Shown: positions 24,621-32,957 of the stretch, piece after piece | Layout of the letters: each line of letters starts with the position of its first letter | Numbering within the stretch: the first letter of the stretch is position 1 | Assembly: GCF_000226955.1 (NCBI RefSeq) | Contig: NZ_AGFU01000063.1 | Span: forward strand, 1-32,998 | Reading direction: 5' to 3' | Origin: Sphingomonas elodea ATCC 31461 | GTDB lineage: Bacteria; Pseudomonadota; Alphaproteobacteria; Sphingomonadales; Sphingomonadaceae | Length of the DNA: 32,998 bases | Translations under genes and position numbers: made by a program | The notes under the pieces: generated by a model | Seen by the model: the letters and a program-made list of their open reading frames with translations, nothing else | What the model was told of the DNA's origin: nothing | Databases searched by the model: none

Positions 24621-25259
24621 TCAAACCGGTTCGGCCGCCGGCTGCAGTTCGGCGACGAGCGCATCGTCCATCGCCCAGGCGCGCTTGTACGCCTCGCGGC
24701 TCTGCACGCGCTCGACATAGGCCATGAACGAGTCCCGCTTGGGCAGCATGCCGAACATCGTCAGCCAGCCGATCTGCGAACCGAGATAGACGTCCGCCGC
24801 GGTGAAGCGCACGCCGGCCGCATAGGGCCGCGACGAGAGCAGGCCGTCCAGCACCTCGACGACCAGGTCATAGGTTCCGTAGCCGAACATACGGCTCTTG
24901 TCCTCGCCCGCCACGAAAGCCGCGGCCTGATTGGTCGCCGCCTGCTCGACCGGACCCGCCGCATAGAACATCCAGCGATAATAGTCCGCCCGCTCCTCCG
25001 GCAGCGGCGCCAGCCCGGCATCGGAGTACGCATCGGCAAGATAGGCGCAGATCGCGGCGCATTCGGTGACGACCTTGCCGCCATGGACGATCGCCGGCAC
25101 CTTCCCCATCGGGTTGATCGCCAGATACGCTTCGCCCTTCATCGTCGTGGCATAATCGAGCACGTCGACGCGGTAGGTGGCGCCTACCTCCTCCAGCATC
25201 CATCGCACGATCCGTCCGCGCGATTGCGGGTTGGTGTAGAGTATCAGTTCATCCGTCAT
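24621..25259 (-). CDS. Glutathione S-transferase family protein
   Basis: A 212-residue cytosolic GST. The N-terminal thioredoxin-like domain has LYTNPQSRGRIVRWMLEE with candidate catalytic Ser13, NPMGKVPAIV (cis-Pro loop) near residues 49-58 and VVTECAAICAYLAD, where the usual Glu-Ser glutathione-binding pair is Glu66-Cys67. The C-terminal helical domain includes FTAADVYLGSQIGW. It probably conjugates or reduces electrophilic compounds. GAGGGG lies about 10 nt upstream. The dienelactone-hydrolase-like gene ends 78 bp upstream on the same strand, so the two may be cotranscribed. Confidence 0.88.
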   Translation of the reverse strand: MTDELILYTNPQSRGRIVRWMLEEVGATYRVDVLDYATTMKGEAYLAINPMGKVPAIVHGGKVVTECAAICAYLADAYSDAGLAPLPEERADYYRWMFYAAGPVEQAATNQAAAFVAGEDKSRMFGYGTYDLVVEVLDGLLSSRPYAAGVRFTAADVYLGSQIGWLTMFGMLPKRDSFMAYVERVQSREAYKRAWAMDDALVAELQPAAEPV

Positions 25260-25337
25260 GCCCGCATACCCCTCTTACCCCCGCCTCGATTGCCGGAGAA
25301 CACGAGGGGAACACGAAACCGATGGCAGGTCAATTCC

Positions 25338-26201
25338 CTAGAGGCTGCCGAAAGTTGCGAGCAATCGATCCCACGCACGATCGGCCTGCGCCGCGTTGTA
25401 GGCCCGGCTGTCGGGCGGGCACCAGCCATGCATCGCCCCGGCATAGACCTCGATCTCGGCAGGCACCTTGGCGGCGACAAAGGCAGTGCGCAGCGCCTCC
25501 TTGTCGCCCGGCGCACGGGCATCGTCATTCTCGGCGACGGCGAGCAGGTACCGCCCCTGCATCTGCGGCACGAGCCGGTGCGGGCTGTCGGGCGCATCGG
25601 TGACCAGCGGCGCACCGTGGAAGCTGCCGCCCGCCTTCACCCGGCCCGGCAACGCGGCGGCGGTCCGGAAGACGAACGGCCCGCCCATGCAATAGCCGGT
25701 GCTGCCCATGCCGCGTCTGGTATCCACCTCGGGCTGGGCATCGAGGAACGCGGCGAACGTCTTCGCGTCGGCGGTAATCGCCGTGGGGGTCAGCGGATCG
25801 CGCCACGGCATGATCATCGCGCGCACGTCGGGCTGGTCGAACGACTGGCCGGGCTTGAGGAACGGCGCCTTGGTCGAGCGGTAGAACTGGTTGACGGTCA
25901 GCACCGCATAGCCGGACTGGGCGAGCCGATCGGCCATCTGCCGGAAGGCGGGACGCAGCCCCATGATGTCCGGCCAGACCAGCACCGCTGGGTGCTTGCC
26001 GCTGGCAGGCGCGACGAAATAGGCGTCGGCCGTCCCGTCCGCGGTTTTGATCGTCACGTCGCGGCCCTTGACGGTCGCGGCATTGGCGGGGCTCGGCAGG
26101 ATCGCCATCATGCCCGTCGCGGCGGCAGCAGCGGTGAAGCCGCGGCGGGTAATCCCGCCTGCCACACGATCATTGTCGGCTGCGGTATGCTCGTCACACA
26201 T
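25338..26201 (-). CDS. Dienelactone hydrolase family protein, Tat-exported
   Basis: A 287-residue alpha/beta hydrolase. Residues 17-41 are a twin-arginine signal (ITRRGFTAAAA, then a hydrophobic stretch and ANA), so a folded protein is exported to the periplasm. The catalytic set fits dienelactone hydrolases: nucleophile Cys171 (STGYCMGG), Asp near 226-227 (AENDDARAPGD) and His258 (GAMHGWC). GAGGAGGAGG stands about 6 nt before ATG 26201. Natural substrates of the exported forms are not known; an intracellular chlorocatechol role is unlikely given the Tat signal. Confidence 0.88.
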   Translation of the reverse strand: MCDEHTAADNDRVAGGITRRGFTAAAAATGMMAILPSPANAATVKGRDVTIKTADGTADAYFVAPASGKHPAVLVWPDIMGLRPAFRQMADRLAQSGYAVLTVNQFYRSTKAPFLKPGQSFDQPDVRAMIMPWRDPLTPTAITADAKTFAAFLDAQPEVDTRRGMGSTGYCMGGPFVFRTAAALPGRVKAGGSFHGAPLVTDAPDSPHRLVPQMQGRYLLAVAENDDARAPGDKEALRTAFVAAKVPAEIEVYAGAMHGWCPPDSRAYNAAQADRAWDRLLATFGSL

Positions 26202-26282
26202 GGCGATCCTCCTCCTCGGGGGCCCCGCCCCAGTGCCGGTCTAGCCGAGCGCAGCGCCGCCGCAAAGCTTCCCCAAGAAACA

Positions 26283-26318
26283 GAACGGGCCCCGGCGCTA
26301 TTGCGCCGAGGCCCGCTC
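26283..26318 (-). terminator. Rho-independent terminator of trcR
   Basis: GAACGGGCCCCGGCGC and GCGCCGAGGCCCGCTC form a long stem with a 4-base loop, starting 22 bp beyond the trcR stop. On the minus strand it is followed by TCTGTTTCTT. Confidence 0.8.
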
Positions 26319-26340
26319 GTTGACGCCCGGGAAGGCGATC

Positions 26341-27006
26341 TCAATGCTTGAACAGGCTCTCCGCCGTATGCTCGATGGGGGCGCTTCCGGCCTCCTGCAC
26401 ATGGCTGGCCGCGTAGCGCTCGGCGCGCAGCTGCTCGATCAGGGCCTCGCGGTCGCCCTCGAGGCGGGTGTCGGTCGGCGCCTCGATGCCGGCGGCCTTG
26501 GCAGCCTTGGCGACCAGCGCATCCAGTTCGCGCTGCGAACACAGGCCAAGCGTCACCGGATCCTTCGGTACGATGTTGCCGATGTTCCAGTGGGTGCGGT
26601 CGCGGATCGCCGCGATGGTGGTGCGGGTGGTGCCGATCAGCTTGCCGATCGCGCCGTCCGACACTTCCGGATGGTTGCGCAGGATCCAGGCGATGCCGTC
26701 CGGCTTGTCCTGTCGCTTCGAGACCGGCGTGTAGCGCGGGCCCTTGGTGCGGCGGACCTGCTCCGGGCCCTTCTGCATCTTGAGGACGTAGTTCGGGTCC
26801 TTCTGGCCCTTCTCGATCTCGTCCATCGTCAGTTCGTGCGCGCGCACCGGATCTCGGCCGGTGAGCTTGGTAGCGGCGGTATCGTCGGCGATCGCCTGCA
26901 CTTCGAGGATGTGGAGCCCGCAGAATTCGGCGATCTGTTCGAACGACAGCGACGTGTTGTCGACCAGCCAGGAGGCGGTCGCGTGCGGCATCAGCGGCTG
27001 GGCCAC
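26341..27006 (-). CDS. trcR: DUF1013 cell-cycle transcriptional regulator TrcR-like
   Basis: A 221-residue protein of the alphaproteobacterial DUF1013 (PF06242) family, annotated as TrcR. Visible conserved blocks are MPHATASWLVDNTSLSFEQIAEFCGLH, LTGRDPVRAHELTMDEIEKGQKDPNYVL and the helix-turn-helix-like GAIGKLIGTTRTTIAAIRDRTHWN. The start is GTG 27006 with GGAG 8 nt upstream; the frame is open far upstream to 27861, but that part is antisense to the neighbouring genes. It has its own terminator and is probably monocistronic. Together with cpdR it gives the window two cell-cycle regulators. Confidence 0.88.
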   Translation of the reverse strand: MAQPLMPHATASWLVDNTSLSFEQIAEFCGLHILEVQAIADDTAATKLTGRDPVRAHELTMDEIEKGQKDPNYVLKMQKGPEQVRRTKGPRYTPVSKRQDKPDGIAWILRNHPEVSDGAIGKLIGTTRTTIAAIRDRTHWNIGNIVPKDPVTLGLCSQRELDALVAKAAKAAGIEAPTDTRLEGDREALIEQLRAERYAASHVQEAGSAPIEHTAESLFKH

Positions 27007-27110
27007 GGTGGATCTCCGGAACTTGAAACAATAAGGGCCGCCCATCACGGGCGGCCACACATGGTCTTGATGTAGGGGAGCTTGCCCGCTTGGGCAAGCG
27101 TTTCCGCGAT

Positions 27111-28160
27111 TCAGGCGGCAGCCTTGTCGCAGCCGATCGGCACCAGCGCGGTGAGGAACTGCCGCGCACTCGCCTCCCAGGTGAAGCTGCGGCCATAAGC
27201 GGCGCAGACGGCGCGATCGAGGGTGAGCGCCTGGTCGATCGCCAAGCCCAGATCCTCGTTCATCACCCCCGTCTCGGGCGTCAGCACGTCCACCGGACCG
27301 GTGACCGGGTAGGCGGCGACCGGCGTGCCACAGGCCAGCGCCTCGATCATCACCAAGCCGAAGGTATCGGTGCGGCTGGGGAAGACGAACACGTCCGCCG
27401 CGGCATAGGCGGCGGCAAGATCCTCGCCGAACTGGGCGCCGAGGAACATCGCCTCCGGATATTTGGCTTCCAGCATCGCCCGCGCCGGGCCGTCGCCCAC
27501 CACCACCTTGGTACCGGGGCGATCGACGCTGAGAAACGCTTCCAGGTTCTTCTCGACTGCCACCCGGCCCACATAGAGCATCACCGGCCCGGCGAGCCCC
27601 GTCATCTGCGGGTGCGGGGCGATGCCGGGATGGAAATGGCCCAGGTCCACGCCGCGCCCCCAGTGCCGTACCTGTGGCAGGCCATGGTCGACCAGCGACT
27701 GGCGGATCGACGCGGTGGAGGCGAGGATCGTGGCACTCGGCGTGTGGAACCAGCGGATATAGCGCCAGATCCACTCGGCCGGCACCCCCGAGCGCGCGGA
27801 GACATAGTCCGGGAACTGGGTGTGGTAGGCGGTGGTGAAGGGGCGCTTCTGGCGCAGGCACCAGCGCCGCGCCGCGACGCAGAGCGGTCCTTCGGTCGCC
27901 AGATGGATCGCGTTGGGGGCGAAGTCCTCCAGCATCGCGCCGACGGCTGCGACGCTGGTGATCGCCAGCCGGATTTCCGGATAGGTCGGGCAGGGCAGCG
28001 AATAGAATTTGTCGGGCGAGACGACCAGCACCTGATGGCCCTGGCTCTCCAGCACCCGCCGCACCGACTGGAGCGTGCGGACGACCCCGTTGACCTGGGG
28101 CTCCCAGGCATCGGTCACGATGGCGATACGCACGGCTTCGATCTCCGTCGCTACCGTCAC
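27111..28160 (-). CDS. GT4-type glycosyltransferase paired with a metallophosphoesterase
   Basis: A 349-residue GT-B enzyme. The N-terminus RIAIVTDAWEPQVNGVVRTL is the pattern of lipid glycosyltransferases such as SqdX and Agt types, and the C-terminal donor site is FPSRTDTFGLVMIEALACGTP with its E-x7-E motif. YVGRVAVEKNLEAFL marks the second Rossmann domain. The GTG at 28160 overlaps the metallophosphoesterase stop as GTGA, which implies translational coupling; a second GTG at 28133, with GGAG 9 nt upstream, is a good alternative start and gives a 340-residue protein. The likely acceptor is a membrane lipid such as diacylglycerol, inferred from similarity and partner. Confidence 0.85.
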   Translation of the reverse strand: MTVATEIEAVRIAIVTDAWEPQVNGVVRTLQSVRRVLESQGHQVLVVSPDKFYSLPCPTYPEIRLAITSVAAVGAMLEDFAPNAIHLATEGPLCVAARRWCLRQKRPFTTAYHTQFPDYVSARSGVPAEWIWRYIRWFHTPSATILASTASIRQSLVDHGLPQVRHWGRGVDLGHFHPGIAPHPQMTGLAGPVMLYVGRVAVEKNLEAFLSVDRPGTKVVVGDGPARAMLEAKYPEAMFLGAQFGEDLAAAYAAADVFVFPSRTDTFGLVMIEALACGTPVAAYPVTGPVDVLTPETGVMNEDLGLAIDQALTLDRAVCAAYGRSFTWEASARQFLTALVPIGCDKAAA

Positions 28161-29035
28161 GCCGCCGCCAGTCTGGCCTCGGACTCCGGCGGCGATTCGC
28201 GCGCTGCCATTTCGTCGGCCCAGTGGAGAATTTCCATGGACCCGTCGTACTGCTCCACCAGCGCCGTGCAACCCTCTACCCAATCGCCGTCGTTATAATA
28301 TGCGATGCCGTCGATGGCGCGGATCTCTGCCTTGTGGATATGCCCCGCGATCACGCCGTCCACGCCCCGGGCACCGGCCTCGCGCGCGACGATCTCTTCA
28401 AACTTGGAGATGAAGGACACCGCGTTCTTCACCTTCTGCTTGGCGTATTTGCTCAGCGACCAATAGGGCAGGCCCATCCAGCGGCGCACCCGGTTCAGCC
28501 AGCGGTTGAGCGTCATCATCATCTCGTAGGCCGCATCGCCGAGATGGGCGAGCCAACGGTGCGACAGGGTGATCGCGTCGAACTCGTCCCCGTGCAGCAC
28601 CAGGAGGCGGCGACCGTCGGCGGTCGTATGGATCGCCTGGCGCTTGATCTTCACCCCGCCAAAGTCGAGCCCCGTGAATTGGCGGAACATCTCGTCATGA
28701 TTGCCGGGAATATAGATGATCTCGGTCCCGCGCTTCGCCCGCTTCAGCACGCGCCAGACGATGTCATTGTGCGTGGCGGGCCAGTAGAAGCGCTTCTTCA
28801 TCGCCCAGCCGTCGATGATATCACCCACCAGATACATGATATCGCTGTCGACATGGTCGAGAAAGTCGATCAGCATTTCGGCATTGCAGCCCCGCGTACC
28901 GAGGTGGACGTCCGAAATCCAGATCGCGCGATATTTGCGCCGCCTGTCGATCGGACGCTCCGGAATGGTCGGCGTTGCCGCGTGGAAGTCCGCGAGACCC
29001 GCGACATCGAACGAAAGCCTGGTAATTGTGGCCAT
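28157..29035 (-). CDS. Metallophosphoesterase, LpxH-like or PlcP-like
   Basis: A 292-residue calcineurin-like phosphoesterase. Metal-binding motifs are all present: SDVHLG (41-46), GDIIDGW (71-77), GNHDE (111-115), HGDEFD (148-153) and GHIHKAEI (231-238). Automatic labels would be UDP-2,3-diacylglucosamine diphosphatase (lipid A pathway). However, the Sinorhizobium phospholipase C PlcP, which strips headgroups from phosphatidylcholine under phosphate limitation, belongs to the same look-alike group and is often followed by a lipid glycosyltransferase, as here. The gene overlaps that GT by 4 bp. No other lipid A gene is near, so a PlcP-like role is a serious alternative. GGGGAC lies upstream of ATG 29035. 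Confidence 0.8.
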   Translation of the reverse strand: MATITRLSFDVAGLADFHAATPTIPERPIDRRRKYRAIWISDVHLGTRGCNAEMLIDFLDHVDSDIMYLVGDIIDGWAMKKRFYWPATHNDIVWRVLKRAKRGTEIIYIPGNHDEMFRQFTGLDFGGVKIKRQAIHTTADGRRLLVLHGDEFDAITLSHRWLAHLGDAAYEMMMTLNRWLNRVRRWMGLPYWSLSKYAKQKVKNAVSFISKFEEIVAREAGARGVDGVIAGHIHKAEIRAIDGIAYYNDGDWVEGCTALVEQYDGSMEILHWADEMAARESPPESEARLAAA

Positions 29036-29112
29036 GCCCCAAGTCCCCGTGCAGCTACCCCAGTGCAGAGACTCGTCTATGCCGCAGCATTGTTACAAAA
29101 CGAATCCTCCGG

Positions 29113-29130
29113 ATTTCATGCAATTGTCAC
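29113..29130 (+). promoter_or_regulatory. Weak candidate Pho box
   Basis: ATTTCAT-GCAA-TTGTCAC resembles two 7-bp half-sites spaced by 4, matching CTGTCAT/CTGTCAC at 11 of 14 positions. It lies between the metallophosphoesterase and the small protein gene at 29246. Its direction points to the latter gene, not to the lipid pair, which lowers confidence. Confidence 0.2.
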
Positions 29131-29245
29131 AGTCCATGGCCGGAACACGGTGTAGGACGACGCCGCGCGTCCGCCCCTCATTTCATCCGCACAACAACCA
29201 CCCGCGGCCCGAAACGCGGCTAAAATGCGAACAGGAAGGAACCTG

Positions 29246-29671
29246 ATGCCAAACCTGTCGCTTGCAACCTGTACCCAAGACCTTCTGACGGCCGTTCACG
29301 CGCTCGTGCCGCTCGCGCGCTCCACCCTGACGGCCGCAGCGCTGACCGAGGCGCGCGACGCCGCCGATCGGGCGCTTTCTGCGCTTCGCACCGCCAAGGA
29401 ACGACAATTGCTGGCCACGTTGCTGGAGAGCGACGACGGCGTCCACCACGCCATGGCGCGGCGCGCGCTGCTGCAGGACCGCGAATGGCGCGACCTGATG
29501 GTGGCACATACCGCAGCGTGGCCGCTCCCGGCGATCCGCGCCGATCTCCAGGGCTATCGCGCCGCCGTGCAGCAGGTGCTGCGGATGGTCGAACGTCGCA
29601 TCGCCCATCAGGAGCAGGTGCTGGAGCCGTTGGCGCGCGAGGCACTGGCCGGGCAGCGCCGCGCCGCCTGA
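29246..29671 (+). CDS. Small helical protein of unknown function
   Basis: A 141-residue protein that I do not recognise. It is almost wholly alpha-helical and Ala/Leu/Arg-rich, with no signal peptide, membrane segment or cofactor motif; residues 95-135 (RADLQGYRAAVQQVLRMVERRIAHQEQVL) may form a coiled coil. GGAAGGA lies 5 nt before ATG 29246, a strong site, supporting a real gene; an upstream ATG at 29225 lacks one. Its stop is 7 bp from the convergent quinone-oxidoreductase stop. Confidence 0.6.
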   Translation: MPNLSLATCTQDLLTAVHALVPLARSTLTAAALTEARDAADRALSALRTAKERQLLATLLESDDGVHHAMARRALLQDREWRDLMVAHTAAWPLPAIRADLQGYRAAVQQVLRMVERRIAHQEQVLEPLAREALAGQRRAA

Positions 29672-29678
29672 ACCGGCG

Positions 29679-30689
29679 TCAGGCGGGCTGGTCGCCGATC
29701 GTCAGGACGATCTTGCCGACATGCTCGCCCGCCTCCATCCGGCGATGCGCTGCGGGCGCCTCGGCCAAGGTGTAGGTCCGATCGATGATCGGCTTGAGCT
29801 TGCCCTCCTCGACCAGCGGCCAGACGTTCCGGCGCAGTTCGTCGGCGAGGAGCGACTTGAATTCCACCGAGCGGGGCCGCAACGTGGAGCCGGTGAGCGT
29901 CAGGCGCCGTCGCATCACGTCCCATACGGGAATCGTCGCCGTCGCCCCGCCCTGCACCGCGATCGACACATGGCGGCCGTCCTCGGCCAGGCACTGGAGG
30001 TTGCGCGCGACATAGTCGCCGCCGACCATGTCGATCACGATCTCCACGCCCTTGCCGCCGGTAAACGCCTTCACTTCCTCGACGAAGTCCTGGGTCTTGT
30101 AGTTGATCGCGAGGTCCGCGCCGAGGTCGCGCGCCGCCGCGCATTTCGCGTCCGATCCGGCGGTAACCAGGATGGTCAGCCCGAACAGCTTGGCCAGCGT
30201 GATCGCCATGGTGCCGATGCCGCTGGTGCCGCCATGGACCAGCACGGTCTCCCCCGGCTGCGCCCAGCCGCGATCGAACAGGTTCGACCAGACGGTGAAC
30301 AGCGTCTCCGGCAGCGCGGCCGCTTCGACCATGCTCAGCGCCGCGGGTACCTCCAGGCACTGACCGGCGGGTGCGACCGCATATTCGGCATAGGCGCCCC
30401 CCGCGATCAGCGCGCAGACCGGCTTGCCGAGCAGCGATTCGTCGACACCTTCACCGAGCGCGACCACCGCGCCGGCGATCTCCATGCCCAGGATCGATGG
30501 CGCCCCCGGCGGCGGCGGATATTTGCCCTGGCGCTGCAGCACCTCCGGCCGGTTCACGCCGGCCGCCGCGACTCGCACCAGCACCTCGCCCGCCCCCGGC
30601 TCGGGGATCGGTCGCTCGACGGGGACAAGTACTTCGGGGCCGCCCGGCGCATCAGGGTCGATGGCCAGCATTTTCTCGGCTGCGATCAT
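29679..30689 (-). CDS. NAD(P)H quinone oxidoreductase, PIG3/Qor type
   Basis: A 336-residue zinc-independent medium-chain dehydrogenase. It has the quinone oxidoreductase pattern VAAAGVNRPEVLQRQGKYPPPPGAPSILGMEIAGAV, the NADP-binding loop VLVHGGTSGIGTMAI and the C-terminal EFKSLLADELRRNVWPLVEEGKLKPIIDRTYTLAEAPAAHRRME, typical of the PIG3 subgroup. It reduces quinones or similar enones with NADPH. The start at 30689 is chosen because it agrees with the family length; the frame is open to 30818 but that overlaps the divergent gene. No clear ribosome site is visible. Confidence 0.87.
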   Translation of the reverse strand: MIAAEKMLAIDPDAPGGPEVLVPVERPIPEPGAGEVLVRVAAAGVNRPEVLQRQGKYPPPPGAPSILGMEIAGAVVALGEGVDESLLGKPVCALIAGGAYAEYAVAPAGQCLEVPAALSMVEAAALPETLFTVWSNLFDRGWAQPGETVLVHGGTSGIGTMAITLAKLFGLTILVTAGSDAKCAAARDLGADLAINYKTQDFVEEVKAFTGGKGVEIVIDMVGGDYVARNLQCLAEDGRHVSIAVQGGATATIPVWDVMRRRLTLTGSTLRPRSVEFKSLLADELRRNVWPLVEEGKLKPIIDRTYTLAEAPAAHRRMEAGEHVGKIVLTIGDQPA

Positions 30690-30768
30690 TCGGTTCGTCG
30701 CTTTTTGGACTAAGGGGAACTCCGGCGCCTTATTGACATCGCCCCCCTCAGGGTCAACGTTTCGTCGC

Positions 30769-30966
30769 ATGGACGCCGACGAAAATCTTCCCCGTCGATC
30801 CGACGATCTCGCAGGCAAGCTGGCCGGGCAGGACCTCGACCCCTTTTCGGTGGCCGAACTCGAAGCGCGAATCCAGCTCCTCGAAACCGAAATCGTCCGA
30901 TGTCGAGAAAAGATTCAACGCGCCGTTCACCATCGTGCAAGCGCTGACGCTCTATTTAAGAGATGA
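30769..30966 (+). CDS. DUF1192 family small protein
   Basis: A 65-residue protein of the alphaproteobacterial DUF1192 family: conserved DLDPFSVAELEARIQLLETEIVR (residues 22-44) forms a short coiled coil, and the C-terminus HRASADALFKR is characteristic. No enzymatic role is known. It is divergent from the quinone-oxidoreductase gene. TTGACA at 30733-30738 may be its -35 element; no good -10 or ribosome site is visible. Confidence 0.75.
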   Translation: MDADENLPRRSDDLAGKLAGQDLDPFSVAELEARIQLLETEIVRCREKIQRAVHHRASADALFKR

Positions 30967-30974
30967 GCGTCAAG

Positions 30975-31013
30975 GCACCGGAATTGGGGCGATACGCCAC
31001 GATCCTCCGGTGC
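30975..31013 (+). terminator. Hairpin after the DUF1192 gene
   Basis: GCACCGGA (30975-30982) pairs with TCCGGTGC (31006-31013), with an inner GGCG-ATA-CGCC hairpin. It begins 9 bp after the stop. There is no T-tract, so termination is uncertain. Confidence 0.4.
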
Positions 31014-31025
31014 GGGGCCGCAGCG

Positions 31026-31055
31026 CTTGATGCGGGGCCTGCCACTCCCGACATA
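31026..31055 (+). promoter_or_regulatory. Candidate heat-shock (RpoH-like) promoter of clpA
   Basis: CTTG (31026-31029) is followed after 18 bp by CCGACATAG, resembling the alphaproteobacterial RpoH pattern CTTG-N17/18-CYTATNT with two mismatches. It lies about 50 bp ahead of the clpA start. ClpA is a protein quality-control chaperone, so heat-shock control is sensible but unproven. Confidence 0.3.
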
Positions 31056-31104
31056 GGGGAAGACGGGCTCAGCACCCTTTCGGCCCGACTGGAGTTGTAT
31101 CCGA

Positions 31105-32957
31105 ATGCCTAGTTTCGCCTCCGCTCTCGAAGCCACCCTCCACAAGGCGCTCGAGGCTGCGTCCTCGCGCCGGCACGAATATGCAACGCTCGAGCATCTG
31201 CTGCTCGCGCTGATCGACGACGAACATGCCTCGAAGGTAATGGGCGCGTGCGGGGTGGACCTGGGCGAACTGAAAACCACCGTCGCGCATTATCTCGATA
31301 CCGAGCTGGAAGCGCTGAAGGTGGAAAACGCCACCGATCCCTCCCCGACCAGCGGGTTCCAGCGCGTCGTCCAGCGCGCGATCCTGCACGTCCAGTCCTC
31401 GGGCCGCGACGAAGTGACCGGCGCCAACGTGCTGGTCGCGCTGTTCAGCGAGCGCGAGAGCTATGCGGTCTATTTCCTGCAGCAGCAGGACATGAGCCGG
31501 CTCGATGCCGTCAGCTTCATCAGCCACGGCGTCGGCAAGGGCGGCACCACGCCCACCGAGGCGAGCACCCCCAAGGGCGCTGCCGAGGAAGACAAGTCGA
31601 ACAAGCAGGAGGCGAAGACGGGCAAGGGTGAGAGCGCGCTCAAGCAATTCACCGTCGACCTCAACGAGAAGGCGAAGATCGGCAAGGTCGATCCGCTGAT
31701 CGGCCGCGCGGCCGAGGTCGACCGCACCGTCCAGATCCTGTGCCGGCGCAGCAAGAACAATCCGCTCTATGTGGGCGATCCCGGCGTCGGCAAGACCGCC
31801 ATCGCCGAGGGCCTGGCGCGCAAGATCGTCGAGGGTGAAGTGCCCGACGTGCTCAAGGAAGCGGTGATCTACTCGCTAGACATGGGCGCGCTGCTTGCCG
31901 GCACCCGCTATCGCGGCGACTTCGAGGAGCGCCTGAAGCAGGTCGTCTCGGAGCTGGAGAAGCTGCCCCACGCGGTGCTGTTCATCGACGAGATCCACAC
32001 CGTGATCGGCGCGGGCGCGACGAGCGGCGGCGCGATGGATGCGTCGAACCTGCTGAAACCCGCACTGTCCGGCGGCTCGATCCGCTGCATCGGCTCGACC
32101 ACCTACAAGGAATTCCGCAACCACTTCGAGAAGGACCGCGCGCTGCTGCGCCGTTTCCAGAAGATCGACGTCAACGAACCGTCGGTCGAGGATACGGTGA
32201 AGATCCTGGCCGGCCTGCGCTCGGCGTTCGAGCAGCACCATTCGGTGAAGTACACCCCCGACGCGATCAAGTCGGCGGTCGAGCTGTCGGCGCGCTACAT
32301 CAACGACCGCAAGCTGCCGGACAAGGCGATCGACGTGATCGACGAAGTCGGCGCGATGCAGATGCTGGTGGCGCCGTCCAAGCGCAAGAAGGTCATCACC
32401 CCCAAGGAGATCGAGCAGGTCATCGCGACCATGGCGCGCATCCCACCGAAGACCGTCTCGTCGGACGACACCAAGGTGCTCGCCAATATCGAGCAGGATC
32501 TGAAGCGCGTCGTGTTCGGTCAGGACAAGGCGATCGAGGTCCTGTCCTCGGCGATCAAGCTGAGCCGTGCGGGCCTGCGCGATCCGGACAAGCCGATCGG
32601 CAACTATCTGTTCTCGGGCCCGACGGGCGTCGGCAAGACCGAGGTGGCGAAGCAGCTGGCCAACCTGCTCGGCATCCCGCTCCAGCGCTTCGACATGTCC
32701 GAGTACATGGAGCGCCACTCGGTCAGCCGGCTGATCGGCGCGCCTCCGGGCTATGTCGGCTATGACCAGGGCGGCCTGCTGACCGACGCGGTCGACCAGA
32801 ACCCGCATTCGGTGCTGCTGCTCGACGAGATCGAGAAGGCGCATCCGGACCTGTTCAACATCCTCTTGCAAGTGATGGACAACGGCAAGCTGACCGATCA
32901 CCACGGCAAGACCGTCGACTTCCGCAACACCATCCTCATCCTGACCACCAATGCCGG
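31105..32957 (+). CDS. clpA: ATP-dependent Clp protease ATP-binding subunit ClpA (3' truncated)
   Basis: About 617 codons of ClpA, an AAA+ unfoldase that feeds substrates to ClpP. Residues 1-140 form the two-repeat N domain that binds ClpS; then a charged linker (about 141-180); the D1 module with Walker A GDPGVGKT (224-231) and Walker B LFIDEIHT; and the D2 module with GPTGVGKT (505-512) and [12 protein letters not shown]. There is no long coiled-coil insertion, which excludes ClpB. GGAG lies about 10 nt before ATG 31105. The native reading ends at AAT-GCC-GG (LTTNAG) at 32957, where adapter sequence begins; roughly the last 150 residues are lost. ClpS, often just upstream, is not here. Confidence 0.92.

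Noticed and set aside
23103-26351. A 1082-codon open frame on the plus strand, antisense to the sulfotransferase, GST and dienelactone hydrolase genes
   Set aside because: Its translation is low-complexity Arg/Gly/Ala/His-rich and matches no family; it spans several real minus-strand genes and intergenic hairpins. High GC with third-position bias creates such shadow frames.
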